This document shows, piece after piece, positions 25,443-34,759 of a stretch of DNA of 64,000 nucleotides (positions are counted from its first letter, which is position 1; every line of letters starts with the position of its first letter). Below the pieces are notes generated by a model. The model saw only the letters and a list, made by a program, of their open reading frames with translations, ran no database searches and was not told the origin of the DNA. Made by a program: the position numbers and the translations under genes. The stretch is from Luteococcus sp038433155 (GTDB lineage Bacteria; Actinomycetota; Actinomycetes; Propionibacteriales; Propionibacteriaceae): contig NZ_JBCDMW010000008.1 in NCBI RefSeq assembly GCF_038433155.1, positions 1 through 64,000 of the forward strand, given 5' to 3'.

Positions 25443-25507
25443 GGCCCCCGAACTGGGCCGCCTGCTTGAGCAGGCACCTGGTGGGGGTCCGCCCGACGCC
25501 CCACCAG
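25443..25507 (-). promoter_or_regulatory. Structured leader with three stem-loops
   Basis: On the transcribed (minus) strand three hairpins follow each other: CTGGTGGGG/CCCCACCAG (25507-25478, 9 bp), GCCTGCT/AGCAGGC (25475-25460, 7 bp) and GGCCC/GGGCC (25459-25443). They fill most of the leader of the secreted-protein gene. No known riboswitch class fits what I can see. Confidence 0.45.
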
Positions 25508-25521
25508 ACTCACTGGGTCAG

Positions 25522-25551
25522 ATGTTAGACATACTCGTCGTGTCGCCCCAA
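25522..25551 (-). promoter_or_regulatory. Candidate promoter for the secreted protein
   Basis: On the minus strand TTGGGG (25551-25546) and TAACAT (25527-25522) are 18 bp apart, which gives a leader of roughly 115 nt. Confidence 0.4.
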
Positions 25552-25556
25552 ATCGT

Positions 25557-26897
25557 TCACTGCTTGGAAGCCCGGGGGATGAACAGGCCGAGAACAATAC
25601 CCACCAGACCCGGCAGAATCCATCCAAATCCCAGCTCGAAACCGGGCAGGAATCCGCCGACGGCCAGGACCCCGTTGGAGACCGCGACGGGAATGCCGGG
25701 CAGGGTGGTGACCAGCGCCATCGCCGAGACCAGGCCGATCAGGCCAATCGCCAGCCGGTTGGGCCAGGGACGCTGCCCCAGCCAGCGGTCCAGCAGCGCC
25801 AACAGGATCAGCCCGACGGCCAGGGGGTAGAGCAACTGGAGCACCGGCACGGCTGCACTGATGATCCTGGCCAGCCCCACATTGGCCAACCCGAAGGCGA
25901 CACCCGTGAACAGCACGGCCCAGCTCTTGGCGGACAGCCGCCCGGGAAACATGGCGCCGAACATCTGCACGCAGGAGGTGGCCAACCCGATGGCCGTCTT
26001 GAGGCAGGCCACCAGCATGATGGCGGCGGCCAGCGCATGCCCCACCGGCCCGAACTGGTGCTGTGCCACCGCGGACAGGGCCACCGCACCATTGGCGTCG
26101 CGCCCCACCACGGAGGTGGCGCGTGCCCCGAGCAGGGCCAGGGCGGCATAGATCACCCCCATGGCGAAGGCCGCCAGCACACCCGCCTTGGCCACCTCGA
26201 CCGCCGCGCGCCCCGGCGTGGTCACCCCGAGCCGCCGCACCGCCTCCAGGATCACGATGGCGAAGGCCAGCCCGGCCAGGGCATCCATGGTGTTGTAGCC
26301 GTCGAGCACGCCCTGAGCGCCGGGATGAGCGGAATAGGCGCCGAGCGGCTGCGGCAGCGGACCGGCCGGGCGCCCCAACGAGACCACCAGCAGGATGCCC
26401 AGCAGCACCAGGAAGACCGGCGTGAGGTAGCGGCCGACGTAGTCCAGCAGCCGCCCAGGCCGCAGCGCCGCCGCCAGCACCGCGGCGAAGAAGACCAGGC
26501 TGAACAGCAGCAGGGCCAAGGTCTTGGCGTGGCCCGACAACCGTGCCCCGAAGGCCAGCTCGAAGGAGACGGTGGCGGTGCGCGGAATGGCGAAGAAGGG
26601 GCCGATGGTCAGGTAGAGCGCCGCGGTGAACCAGAGGGCGAAGCGGGGCCCGACCCGCTGCCCCAGTTCCAACAGGCTGGTGGCGTGCGCCAGCGCGGAG
26701 GCCACCACACCCAGGATGGGCAGGCCGACGGCGGCCACCAGGAAGCCCGCCACCGACACCCAAACCGCCCGCCCGGACTGCAAGCCCAGGGAGACCGGGA
26801 AGATCAGGTTCCCGGCCCCGAAGAAGAGGCCGAACGTGAGGGAGGCCAGCAACAGGGTCTGGCCGGGACGAAGACGGGCGTTGGCAGTGTGCGACAC
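25557..26897 (-). CDS. brnQ: Branched-chain amino acid:cation symporter
   Basis: The 446-residue membrane protein has about 12 helices. The first, TFGLFFGAGNLIFPVSLGLQSG, carries the BrnQ/LivCS signature, and GPFFAIPRTATVSFE is equally typical. It would import Leu, Ile and Val with Na+. The start is taken at GTG 26897 so that a short polar tail precedes helix 1; GTG or ATG codons further upstream are possible. The next gene on this strand has its own promoter candidate. Confidence 0.92.
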   Translation of the reverse strand: MSHTANARLRPGQTLLLASLTFGLFFGAGNLIFPVSLGLQSGRAVWVSVAGFLVAAVGLPILGVVASALAHATSLLELGQRVGPRFALWFTAALYLTIGPFFAIPRTATVSFELAFGARLSGHAKTLALLLFSLVFFAAVLAAALRPGRLLDYVGRYLTPVFLVLLGILLVVSLGRPAGPLPQPLGAYSAHPGAQGVLDGYNTMDALAGLAFAIVILEAVRRLGVTTPGRAAVEVAKAGVLAAFAMGVIYAALALLGARATSVVGRDANGAVALSAVAQHQFGPVGHALAAAIMLVACLKTAIGLATSCVQMFGAMFPGRLSAKSWAVLFTGVAFGLANVGLARIISAAVPVLQLLYPLAVGLILLALLDRWLGQRPWPNRLAIGLIGLVSAMALVTTLPGIPVAVSNGVLAVGGFLPGFELGFGWILPGLVGIVLGLFIPRASKQ

Positions 26898-27135
26898 CGG
26901 CGCAGTATCTCGCACCGTGGGCCCACCGGCCCAGCCGGGGTGGAACCGGGCGGTCACAGGGGTGATCGGCCGCTTCAACAGGTTGCCGCAATTCACCGGG
27001 CGATGAGGAATTCCCGCTCGGTGAGCGCACCCGAGAAAATCCTGAGAGATTTTGTGGGAAAAGTTCAGCTTTGGGGTGAAGATGTGCCAGAGTTCTTCCT
27101 GTCAACCGCAACACCCCACACGTCAGGACTCCTTC

Positions 27136-27897
27136 ATGAAGCTGCGCACCACCATCGCCTCCACGGCCCTGATGGCCATCGCCGCCACCCCGATGGCGCT
27201 CGTGACCGCCCCGCAGGCCCAGGCCGCGCCGGCACCCGTCGCCCCGGCCAAGAAGCTGCCCGCCGTCACGGCAAAGACCTACAAGGCCACCGGTTACGTC
27301 AATGTCCGCAGCGGCCCCGGCACCAAGTTCCGTTCGCTGGGCGTGCTGCGCCCCGGCGCGGCGGTGAAGGCCGCCGGCACCGCCAAGGGCCGCTGGCAGC
27401 CGGTCACCTTCCACGGACGCACCGGGTGGGTGTCCAACCGCTACCTCACCGCCGGCAGCGTCGCCAAGACCTCCGCCAAGGTCACCCCCAAGCGCGCCAA
27501 GGTCACCCCCAAGCGCGCCAAGGTCACCAGCTCGGCCGCCCGCAATGTCTCGATGCCCCGCGGCGTGAACGCCAACGGCTACCGCGTCGCCACTGCGGTG
27601 CGCAACAACTTCCCGCAGATCGCCGTGATCGGTGGCTACCGGCCCGGCGACGGCGGCGACCACGGCTCCGGCCGCGCGGTGGACATCATGATCCCCAACT
27701 ACCGCTACAACAACGCGCTGGGTGACCAGATTGCCGCCTACCTGCGGGCCAATGCTTCCCGGCTGGGGATCAGCTACGTGATCTGGGACCAGCACATCTG
27801 GTCCGTCCAGCGCTCCGGCGAGGGCTGGCGCGCGATGTCCAACCGCGGCGACGACAATGCCAACCACAAGAACCACGTGCACGTGAGCGTTCGCTGA
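27136..27897 (+). CDS. Secreted SH3 protein with M15-like C-domain
   Basis: The 253-residue protein has a signal peptide (to PQAQAA, about 31). A bacterial SH3 domain (YKATGYVNVRSGPGTKFRSLGVL) spans about 50-110. After a basic KVTPKRA repeat linker comes an ARB_07466-type domain (about 140-253). DHGSGRAVDIM and HKNHVHVSV supply the His/Asp pattern of M15-like zinc peptidase folds. A cell-wall-binding or cell-wall-hydrolysing role is likely but unproven. The ATG has AGGA 9 nt upstream. Confidence 0.82.
   Translation: MKLRTTIASTALMAIAATPMALVTAPQAQAAPAPVAPAKKLPAVTAKTYKATGYVNVRSGPGTKFRSLGVLRPGAAVKAAGTAKGRWQPVTFHGRTGWVSNRYLTAGSVAKTSAKVTPKRAKVTPKRAKVTSSAARNVSMPRGVNANGYRVATAVRNNFPQIAVIGGYRPGDGGDHGSGRAVDIMIPNYRYNNALGDQIAAYLRANASRLGISYVIWDQHIWSVQRSGEGWRAMSNRGDDNANHKNHVHVSVR
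27475..27529 (+). repeat. 21-bp tandem repeat in the SH3-protein linker
   Basis: GCCAAGGTCACCCCCAAGCGC occurs twice in full (27475-27495 and 27496-27516) with a partial third copy. It encodes AKVTPKR units. Confidence 0.85.
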
Positions 27898-27910
27898 CTC
27901 TGACCGCACC

Positions 27911-27948
27911 CGACGGGCCCGCATCCTTGTGAGGATTCGGGCCCGTCG
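27911..27948 (+). terminator. Terminator after the SH3 protein
   Basis: Arms CGACGGGCCCGCATCCT (27911-27927) and AGGATTCGGGCCCGTCG (27932-27948) pair at 16 of 17 positions over a 4-nt loop. Confidence 0.85.
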
Positions 27949-28041
27949 TCATGGTGTGAGAGAATCAGCAGGTTCGGGCGCACCCGCCCACCAGCGTCCG
28001 GCAACGGCCGACGCCCCGAGAACTTCCTGGAGACTGCCCCT

Positions 28042-29640
28042 GTGGACACCGCAGACCTGCTGACGCATGCTGCCCGGCGACGCACCTTCGCCGTCATCAG
28101 CCACCCCGACGCCGGCAAGTCGACGTTGACCGAGGCCCTGCTGCTGCACGCGCACGTGCTCAACGAGGCGGGCGCCACCCACGGCAAGGCCGGCCGCAAG
28201 GCGACGGTCAGCGACTGGATGGAGATGGAGAAGGACCGCGGCATCTCCATCAGCTCGTCGGCCATCCAGTTCCGACATGACGGCCTGGTCTTCAATGTGG
28301 TGGACACCCCCGGCCACGCCGACTTCTCCGAGGACACCTACCGGGTGCTGACCGCGGTGGACAGCGTGATCATGCTGCTGGATGCCGCCAAGGGCATGGA
28401 ACCGCAGACCATGAAGCTGTTCGGCGTGTGCAAGCAGCGCGGCATCCCCATCATCACCGTGATCAACAAGTGGGACCGGCCCGGCCACGAGGCCCTGGAA
28501 CTGCTGGACGAGGTGCAGGAACGCACCGGGATGCGACCCACTCCCCTGACCTGGCCGGTGGGGATCTCCGGCGACTTCCATGGCGTGCTGGACATCCGCA
28601 CCGGCGACTACCTGGAATACACCCGCACCCCGGGTGGCAGCACCCTGGCCACCACCCGTCGTCGGTCCCCCGCCGAGGCCGAGCAGGCCGCCGGCGAGGC
28701 CTGGACCACCGCCGTCGAGGAGGCCGAGCTGCTGGCGGCCGACGGATACGAGCACGACCTGGACGACTACCTGGCCCAGCGCAGCACCGTCGTGCTGTTC
28801 GCCGCCGCGGTGCTGAACTTCGGCATCGGGCAGCTGCTGGAGGTGCTCTCCGAGCTGGCCCCGCCGCCCAGCCCGCGTCCCGACGAGCACGGCGAGCCGC
28901 GAGCCCTGGAGGCGCCGTTCAGCGCCCAGGTCTTCAAGGTGCAGGCAGGGATGGACCGCAACCACCGGGACCGGCTGGCCTTCGCCCGGATCTGCTCCGG
29001 CATCTTCCACCGCGGCGACGTGGTGACCCGGGCCGCCAATGGCCGGCCGCTGGCCACCAAGTACGCCTCCAATGTCTTCGGCCGGGAGCGCGAAACCGTG
29101 GAGGAGGCCTGGCCGGGTGACGTGATCGGCCTGGTCAACGCCGGCGACGTGCGCGCCGGGGACACCCTCTACCTGGACCAGCCGGTGACCTTCCCGGAGA
29201 TCCCCTCCTTCCCGCCGGAACACTTCCGGCAGGCCAGTGCCCTTGACCCGTCGAAGCACAAGCAGTTCCAGCGCGGGATCGAGCAACTTGACCAGGAGGG
29301 CGTCATCCAGGTGCTCCGTTCCGATCGTCGGCCCAGCCAGATGCCGATCCTGGCCGCCGTCGGCCCGATGCAGTTCGAGGTGGTCAGCCACCGGATGGAG
29401 CACGAGTTCCATGCCCCCATCCGGCTGGACCAGCTGCCGTTGGGCGTCGCGCTGAAGGCGCAGCGCCAGGACGTCGCCACCATCGACGCCCATCCCGGCG
29501 CCGAGGTGGCCGAACGCAGCGACGGCACTCTGCTGGCCCTGTTCTCCGACTCCTGGCAGGCGCGCTGGTTCCGCCAGCGCAATCCCGACGTCCTGCTCGA
29601 ATCCCTGACTCATGACCCTGCTGGCCAGGCCAGCGCCTAA
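28042..29640 (+). CDS. prfC: Peptide chain release factor 3
   Basis: The 532-residue translational GTPase recycles RF1/RF2 after peptide release. The P-loop is SHPDAGKST, followed by RGISISSSAIQF (switch I), DTPGHADFSEDT (G3) and NKWDRPG (G4). The RF3-specific C-terminal domain includes GVGPMQFEVVSHRMEHE-like sequence. The GTG start has GGAG upstream. Length is normal. The RNase J gene follows after 20 bp. Confidence 0.95.
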   Translation: MDTADLLTHAARRRTFAVISHPDAGKSTLTEALLLHAHVLNEAGATHGKAGRKATVSDWMEMEKDRGISISSSAIQFRHDGLVFNVVDTPGHADFSEDTYRVLTAVDSVIMLLDAAKGMEPQTMKLFGVCKQRGIPIITVINKWDRPGHEALELLDEVQERTGMRPTPLTWPVGISGDFHGVLDIRTGDYLEYTRTPGGSTLATTRRRSPAEAEQAAGEAWTTAVEEAELLAADGYEHDLDDYLAQRSTVVLFAAAVLNFGIGQLLEVLSELAPPPSPRPDEHGEPRALEAPFSAQVFKVQAGMDRNHRDRLAFARICSGIFHRGDVVTRAANGRPLATKYASNVFGRERETVEEAWPGDVIGLVNAGDVRAGDTLYLDQPVTFPEIPSFPPEHFRQASALDPSKHKQFQRGIEQLDQEGVIQVLRSDRRPSQMPILAAVGPMQFEVVSHRMEHEFHAPIRLDQLPLGVALKAQRQDVATIDAHPGAEVAERSDGTLLALFSDSWQARWFRQRNPDVLLESLTHDPAGQASA

Positions 29641-29660
29641 TCCCAACGAAAGGAGCTTTC

Positions 29661-31364
29661 ATGGCTCGTACTCGTTCTTCCCGCAAGTCCAAGCCCGTCA
29701 AGAAGACCCTCACCGCCGCCGAACCGGGCGTCCTGCGGATCGTCCCGCTGGGCGGCCTGGGTGAGATCGGCCGCAACATGCACGTGTTGGAGATCGACGG
29801 CCGGCTTTTGGTGATCGACTGTGGCGTGCTCTTCCCGGAGCCCGACCAGCCGGGCATCGACGTGATCCTGCCCGACTTCGCCTGGATCGCGGACCGGCTG
29901 GATGCCGTCGAGGGCATCGTGTTGACCCACGGCCACGAGGACCACATCGGTGGCGTGCCCTACCTGCTCAAGCTGCGCCCCGACATCCCGCTGATCGGTT
30001 CCCAGCTGACCCTGGCGCTGATCAGCGCCAAGCTCACCGAGCACCGGATCAAGCCGGTGCTGCGCACCGTGCGCGAGGGCGACCGGATTGACGTCGGCCC
30101 CTTCGACTGTGAGTTCACCGCGGTGAACCACTCCATCCCCGACGGCCTGGCGGTCTTCATCCGCACCGACGGCGGCACCGTGCTGAACACCGGCGACTTC
30201 AAGATGGACCAGTTCCCGCTGGACAGCCGGATCACCGACCTGCGGGCCTTCGCCCGGTTCGGCGAGGAGGGCGTGGACGTCTTCATGCCGGACTCCACCA
30301 ATGCCGAGGTGCCCGGCTTCACCACCGGTGAGCAGGAGCTGGGCCCGGCCATCGCCGAGGTCTTCCGCACCTCCCCGAAGCGGATCATCGTCTCCAGCTT
30401 CGCCAGCCACGTACACCGGATCCAGCAGGTGATCGACGCCGCGCACGAGCACGGCCGCAAGGTGGGCTTCGTCGGGCGCTCGATGGTGCGCAACATGGGC
30501 ATCGCGCGGGACCTGGGTTACCTCAAGATTCCCGAGGGGGTGCTGGTGGACCACCGGGAACTGAACAAGATGCCGGACAACAAGACGGTGCTGATCTGCA
30601 CCGGTTCCCAGGGCGAGCCGATGGCCGCGCTGGCCCGGATTGCCAAGAATGACCACCAGATCAAGGTTGGCCCCGGCGACACGGTGCTGCTGGCCAGCTC
30701 CCTGATCCCGGGCAACGAGAGCTCCATCTACGCGATCATCAACCAGTTGGCCGAGTTGGGCGCCAATGTGGTGCACAAGGGCAATGCCAAGGTGCACACC
30801 TCCGGGCACGCGTCGGCCGGTGAGCTGGCCTACTGCCACAACATCATCAAGCCGCGCAATGTGCTGCCGATCCACGGCGAATGGCGCCACCTGAAGGCGC
30901 AGGCCACCATTGCCCAGCGCACCGGCGTGCCGGAGAAGAACATCCTGGTGGTCCGGGATGGCGCGGTGATCGACCTGGTGGATGGCCGGATCACCCTGGC
31001 CGGTCAGGCGCCGGCCCGGCAGGTCTTCGTCGAGGGCGGGCAGGTGGACGTCGTCAACGACGAGACGCTGGCCGAGCGACGGGCCCTGGCCGAGGACGGC
31101 GTGGTGACGGTGCTGCTGTTCATCGACCCGAAGACCGGTGACATCGTCGAGGACCCGGAATACCTCAGCAAGGGCGCCCTGCCCAGTGACGAGGAGTTCG
31201 AGGAGCTCACCCCGAAGATCCAGAAGGCCCTGCGCAGCGCGGTGTCCGCCGGCCGGACCGACCAGGAGGTGCTGGAGCAGGAGGTCTTCCGCACCGTCAC
31301 CAATTGGTTCCAGCGCGGACGGCGCAGCAGCCCCGTCGTGATCCCGGTGCTGATCGACGCGTAG
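29661..31364 (+). CDS. rnj: Ribonuclease J
   Basis: The 567-residue metallo-beta-lactamase/beta-CASP ribonuclease acts in rRNA and mRNA processing. The metal site is HGHEDHIGG, with further ligands in FTAVNHSIPD and NTGDFKMD. The beta-CASP region includes SSFASHVHRIQQ and CTGSQGEPMAAL. A basic N-terminal tail (ARTRSSRKSKPVKK) precedes the catalytic domain. AAAGGAG stands 7 nt before the ATG. It ends at a strong bidirectional terminator. Confidence 0.96.
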   Translation: MARTRSSRKSKPVKKTLTAAEPGVLRIVPLGGLGEIGRNMHVLEIDGRLLVIDCGVLFPEPDQPGIDVILPDFAWIADRLDAVEGIVLTHGHEDHIGGVPYLLKLRPDIPLIGSQLTLALISAKLTEHRIKPVLRTVREGDRIDVGPFDCEFTAVNHSIPDGLAVFIRTDGGTVLNTGDFKMDQFPLDSRITDLRAFARFGEEGVDVFMPDSTNAEVPGFTTGEQELGPAIAEVFRTSPKRIIVSSFASHVHRIQQVIDAAHEHGRKVGFVGRSMVRNMGIARDLGYLKIPEGVLVDHRELNKMPDNKTVLICTGSQGEPMAALARIAKNDHQIKVGPGDTVLLASSLIPGNESSIYAIINQLAELGANVVHKGNAKVHTSGHASAGELAYCHNIIKPRNVLPIHGEWRHLKAQATIAQRTGVPEKNILVVRDGAVIDLVDGRITLAGQAPARQVFVEGGQVDVVNDETLAERRALAEDGVVTVLLFIDPKTGDIVEDPEYLSKGALPSDEEFEELTPKIQKALRSAVSAGRTDQEVLEQEVFRTVTNWFQRGRRSSPVVIPVLIDA

Positions 31365-31374
31365 TCGCGACGTG

Positions 31375-31411
31375 GGCTGGTGGACGCCAGTTTGTCAGGC
31401 GTCCACCAGCC
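31375..31411. terminator. Bidirectional terminator between rnj and the CoA transferase
   Basis: Perfect 14-bp arms GGCTGGTGGACGCC (31375-31388) and GGCGTCCACCAGCC (31398-31411) enclose a 9-nt loop between convergent genes. Confidence 0.87.
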
Positions 31412-31418
31412 GCTCGAC

Positions 31419-32930
31419 TCAGATCCCCTTCATGGATCCGGATTCCGCCAACGCCCGGTGGAAGCCCAGGGCCGTGGTCAGGTCATGCGGCATGTGCATT
31501 GCCTTGCCGCAGGCTGCCTCGGCGCGCGCCACGTACTCCTCCAGCAGCGGCCGGTAGTCGGGATGGGCGACGGCGATCATCCGTCGGGCCCGATCCCGCG
31601 GCGCCAGCCCACGCAGATCCGCAAAGCCGTACTCGGTGATCACCACCATCACGTCGTGCTCGGTGTGGTCGACGTGAGAGGCGAAGGGCACGATCGCGGA
31701 GATCGCGCCGTCCTTGGCCACTGATGGGGAGATGAACGACGAGATGTAGCCATTGCGGGTGAAGTCACCCGAACCGCCGATCCCGTTCATGATCCGGGAT
31801 CCGGAGACATTGGTGGAATTCACGTGGCCGTAGATGTCGGCCTCGATCATGCCGTTGGTGGCGATCAGACCCATCCGCCGGATCACCTCGGGATGATTGG
31901 AGACCTGCAACGGCCTGGTCACGATGTGCTCCCGGTAGCGCCGCGCCTCCCGGTTCATCTTCTCCGCATACTCCGGCGACAGTGAGAAGGAGGTGGCGGA
32001 GGCTACGGTCATCTTGCCGGCGTCGATCAGGTCGACCATGCCGTCCTGGATCACCTCGGTGTAGGCCTGCACCTTCTCGAACTTGGAGTCCAACAGCCCC
32101 GCCATCACCGCATTGGGCACATTGCCGACGCCGAACTGCATGACGTAGCCGTCGTAGGTCAGACGCCCGGCGGCCACCTCGCCCTCCAGGAAGTCCAGGA
32201 AGTGACCGGCGATCTGGCGGGAGACGTCGTCGATCGGCTTGAACGGGGCATTGCGGTCGGGCGCGTCGGTCTCCACCACAGCGACCACCTTGGACTGGTC
32301 GATCGGGATGTACGTGGTGCCGATCCGTTCCCCGGGGCTGGTGATCGGGATCGGCACCCGGTTGGGGAGCGCGGGCACGGACCAGATGTCAGCCATCCCC
32401 TCCAGCTCGATCGACTGCCACGAGTTCACCTCGATGATGATCTTGTTCGCGGCATTGAGGTATTCGACGTTGTTGCCCACGCCCGACGAGGGAATGATGT
32501 GCCCGTCGGCGGTGATCTGGCTGGCCTCGACGATCGCCACGTCCAGGGTGCCGAAGAAGCCCTCCTCCACCTGCTGCGCGGAGTGCGACAGGTGCAGGTC
32601 CGCGTACTTCATGGCGCCCGCATTGATCGCAGCCCGCATGGTGGGGTCCGACTGGTAGGGCATCCGGAAGCGCAACGCATTCGCCTCCGCGAGCACCCCG
32701 TCACAGTCCGGAGCCGTGGAGGCCCCGGTGAACAGGTCAATCTGGTACTCCCGGCCGGCCTGGTGGGCCTCACGCGCCCGGTTGGCGATGGCCGTCGGCA
32801 GGGCCTTGGGGTAGGCGGCGCCGGTGAAGCCGGACATACCCACGCGGGCGCCGTGCTCGACGAACTGGGCGGCGTCGTCGGCGGACATCACCTTGCCCAG
32901 CAGGGCAGCGTTCTTGATCCGTTCGTTCAT
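31419..32930 (-). CDS. Acetyl-CoA hydrolase/succinate CoA transferase family
   Basis: The 503-residue class I CoA transferase resembles the propionyl-CoA:succinate CoA transferase of propionibacteria. That enzyme regenerates succinyl-CoA in the propionate (Wood-Werkman) pathway; acetyl-CoA/succinate exchange is the alternative. Typical segments are GMSGFTGAAYPKALP, SSGVGNNVEYLN, GVGNVPNAVMAGLL and NGIGGSGDFTRNGY. ATG 32930 has AGGAAGAGAG upstream and begins where the family does; 28 further codons upstream are open. The HD gene lies 40 bp before it and may be co-transcribed. Confidence 0.88.
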   Translation of the reverse strand: MNERIKNAALLGKVMSADDAAQFVEHGARVGMSGFTGAAYPKALPTAIANRAREAHQAGREYQIDLFTGASTAPDCDGVLAEANALRFRMPYQSDPTMRAAINAGAMKYADLHLSHSAQQVEEGFFGTLDVAIVEASQITADGHIIPSSGVGNNVEYLNAANKIIIEVNSWQSIELEGMADIWSVPALPNRVPIPITSPGERIGTTYIPIDQSKVVAVVETDAPDRNAPFKPIDDVSRQIAGHFLDFLEGEVAAGRLTYDGYVMQFGVGNVPNAVMAGLLDSKFEKVQAYTEVIQDGMVDLIDAGKMTVASATSFSLSPEYAEKMNREARRYREHIVTRPLQVSNHPEVIRRMGLIATNGMIEADIYGHVNSTNVSGSRIMNGIGGSGDFTRNGYISSFISPSVAKDGAISAIVPFASHVDHTEHDVMVVITEYGFADLRGLAPRDRARRMIAVAHPDYRPLLEEYVARAEAACGKAMHMPHDLTTALGFHRALAESGSMKGI

Positions 32931-32970
32931 GGTTCTCTCTCTTCCTGATTGGTCTGGCTCGATGTGCTGG

Positions 32971-33609
32971 TCACTCGCTCCACTGCGAGTTGAGGATGGT
33001 CTCGACGAAGTCACCGCGTTCGAAGCCCGGCAGATAGTGCTGCAGCACGTCCGCCTTCACATTGCCGAAGGTGGTCTCCGGGCGGTCCTTCAGGCCGTCG
33101 GTGAAGGCCCGCAGGATCTGGTTCTTGAAGTCGGGACGGGGGTGGGCGGCCACCACCGCCTCCCGTTCCTGGCTGGTCATCTGGTCATAGCCGATGCCCA
33201 GCACGTCCAGCTCGACGCCTCGAGTGAGCAGCGCCACCACCGGCTCCATGTGCAGCGGGATCTCCGGCGTGGTGTGCAGGGCGATCGCCGTCCACACCTG
33301 GTGGGCTTCCTTGTCCGCGATCCCGTTGCTGGTCAGGAAGCGACGGGCCTCGTCCGCCCCGTCGATCTCGAAGCGCTGGTGCTGGGTGCCGAAGCTGTCG
33401 GTCAGGCCCAGATCATGGAACATCGCGGCGACATAGAGCAGTTCTGGGTCGACGTCCTTGTCGTCGCGCTGCCCGCGCAGGCTGGCCCACAAGAAGACCC
33501 GTCGGCTGTGGTGGAAGACGACGTCGTCGCAGGCATCCCGCACCAGTTCGGTGGCGGCTGTGGCCAAGCTGCTGTCCGGGATCTGGATTCCCGCAATCGT
33601 CTCGGGCAT
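32971..33609 (-). CDS. HD-domain hydrolase, cyanamide hydratase-like
   Basis: The 212-residue HD protein has metal-binding pattern HHSRRVFLWA (His), MFHDLGLT (His-Asp) and ALHTTPEI. The spacing HSxR...FHDxG resembles the cyanamide hydratase-like group (TIGR03401). Substrates of bacterial members are mostly unknown, so cyanamide activity is only a suggestion. The RBS GGGAGGAA precedes ATG 33609. It is divergent from a GlxA-type regulator with 78 bp between, which suggests a regulator-target pair. Confidence 0.75.
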   Translation of the reverse strand: MPETIAGIQIPDSSLATAATELVRDACDDVVFHHSRRVFLWASLRGQRDDKDVDPELLYVAAMFHDLGLTDSFGTQHQRFEIDGADEARRFLTSNGIADKEAHQVWTAIALHTTPEIPLHMEPVVALLTRGVELDVLGIGYDQMTSQEREAVVAAHPRPDFKNQILRAFTDGLKDRPETTFGNVKADVLQHYLPGFERGDFVETILNSQWSE

Positions 33610-33675
33610 GGATTCCTCCCTCTGGTAGGTGGCTTCGCCGTGGGCTGGGTCACCGTCCATTCTTGGGATTCGCCC

Positions 33676-33681
33676 TAGACT
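33676..33681 (+). promoter_or_regulatory. -10 hexamer TAGACT, leaderless start
   Basis: TAGACT ends 6 nt before ATG 33688; no Shine-Dalgarno sequence is present. Confidence 0.45.
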
Positions 33682-33687
33682 CATGCC

Positions 33688-34683
33688 ATGTCATTGCGGA
33701 CGGATCACCCCACGGATTCGGACATCACCGACGTCGGTCTCCTGGTCTTCGACGGGGTGACGTTGCTGGATGTCTCCGGCCCGGCCGAAGTCTTCTCCCG
33801 CGCCCGCGGGTTTCGACTCAGCTACCTCTCGGCCGACGGCGGCCACGTGACGACGGGCTGCGGGATGACCCTGGCCACGACGCTGCCGATGGCTGAATGC
33901 CCGGCCCTGGACGTGCTGGTGGTGCCCGGATCCGACGACCTGCCCCACCGCGATTGGGACCCCACTCTGCTGGCCGCCGCCCGGCTGGGGGTGGAGCGAG
34001 CACGGCTGGTGGCGTCGGTCTGCACCGGCGCCTTCGTGCTGGCCGAACTGGGCCTGTTGGAAGGGCGACGCGCCACCACGCACTGGAGAGAGGCGCAACT
34101 GCTGGCCCGACGCTACCCGGGCGTGCAGGTGGAACCGGACGTGCTGCACGTGCACGACGGACGCTTCGTCACCTCCGCCGGGATCAGTGCTGGAATCGAC
34201 CTTGCGCTGTACCTGGTGGAATTGCAGCGAGGTGCCGCCGCCGCTCGGGAGATTGCCCGGGATCTGGTGGTCTTCCTGCACCGGCCCGGCGGCCAGTCCC
34301 AGTTCTCCCCCGCCCTGCGCCATCCGCTGCCCCGCACCGGGCAACTTCATGACCTGCTGCAGACGGTGCACACCGATCCGGCCCAGCACACCGTCGCCAG
34401 CATGGCGCGCGCGGCCAACCTCAGCCCACGGCATCTGGCCCGCTTGTTCACCGACGAGCTGGGAACCACCCCCGCCCGATGGCTCACCGAGCTGCGGCTG
34501 GACCACGCCTGCCGGTTGATCCTGGATGGATACACCGTCACCGAGACTGCTCTGGCCAGCGGCTTCGGCAGCGACGAGAGCCTACGTCGGGCCTTCGCCA
34601 AGCATCTGGGCAGCACCCCTTCGGAGTATCGGGAGCGCTTTGCAAGCACCCGTGACCACGATGGCGGAGCACCCACCCCCTGA
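33688..34683 (+). CDS. GlxA-type regulator (DJ-1/PfpI plus AraC HTH)
   Basis: The 331-residue protein joins a DJ-1/PfpI ligand domain (residues about 10-170) to a two-helix AraC-type DNA-binding domain (about 230-325). The ligand domain contains the nucleophile-elbow segment VASVCTGAFVLAELG; the HTH shows MARAANLSPRHLARLFTDELG. Such proteins respond to small nitrogenous or carbonyl compounds. The nearest divergent target is the HD hydrolase gene. Start from the leaderless geometry. Confidence 0.9.
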   Translation: MSLRTDHPTDSDITDVGLLVFDGVTLLDVSGPAEVFSRARGFRLSYLSADGGHVTTGCGMTLATTLPMAECPALDVLVVPGSDDLPHRDWDPTLLAAARLGVERARLVASVCTGAFVLAELGLLEGRRATTHWREAQLLARRYPGVQVEPDVLHVHDGRFVTSAGISAGIDLALYLVELQRGAAAAREIARDLVVFLHRPGGQSQFSPALRHPLPRTGQLHDLLQTVHTDPAQHTVASMARAANLSPRHLARLFTDELGTTPARWLTELRLDHACRLILDGYTVTETALASGFGSDESLRRAFAKHLGSTPSEYRERFASTRDHDGGAPTP

Positions 34684-34759
34684 ATCCCTCCGCTGTCCCC
34701 GGGGGTCCTAGGCTTGGATGCCTGATGCACCGTCGCTTCACGGACTTGGAGGTTTGCAG

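Noticed and set aside
26898..27135. ydaO-type (c-di-AMP) riboswitch before the SH3 protein
   Set aside because: The gene type fits, but the conserved sequence blocks of that class are absent; only a 5-bp AAATC/GATTT stem was seen.
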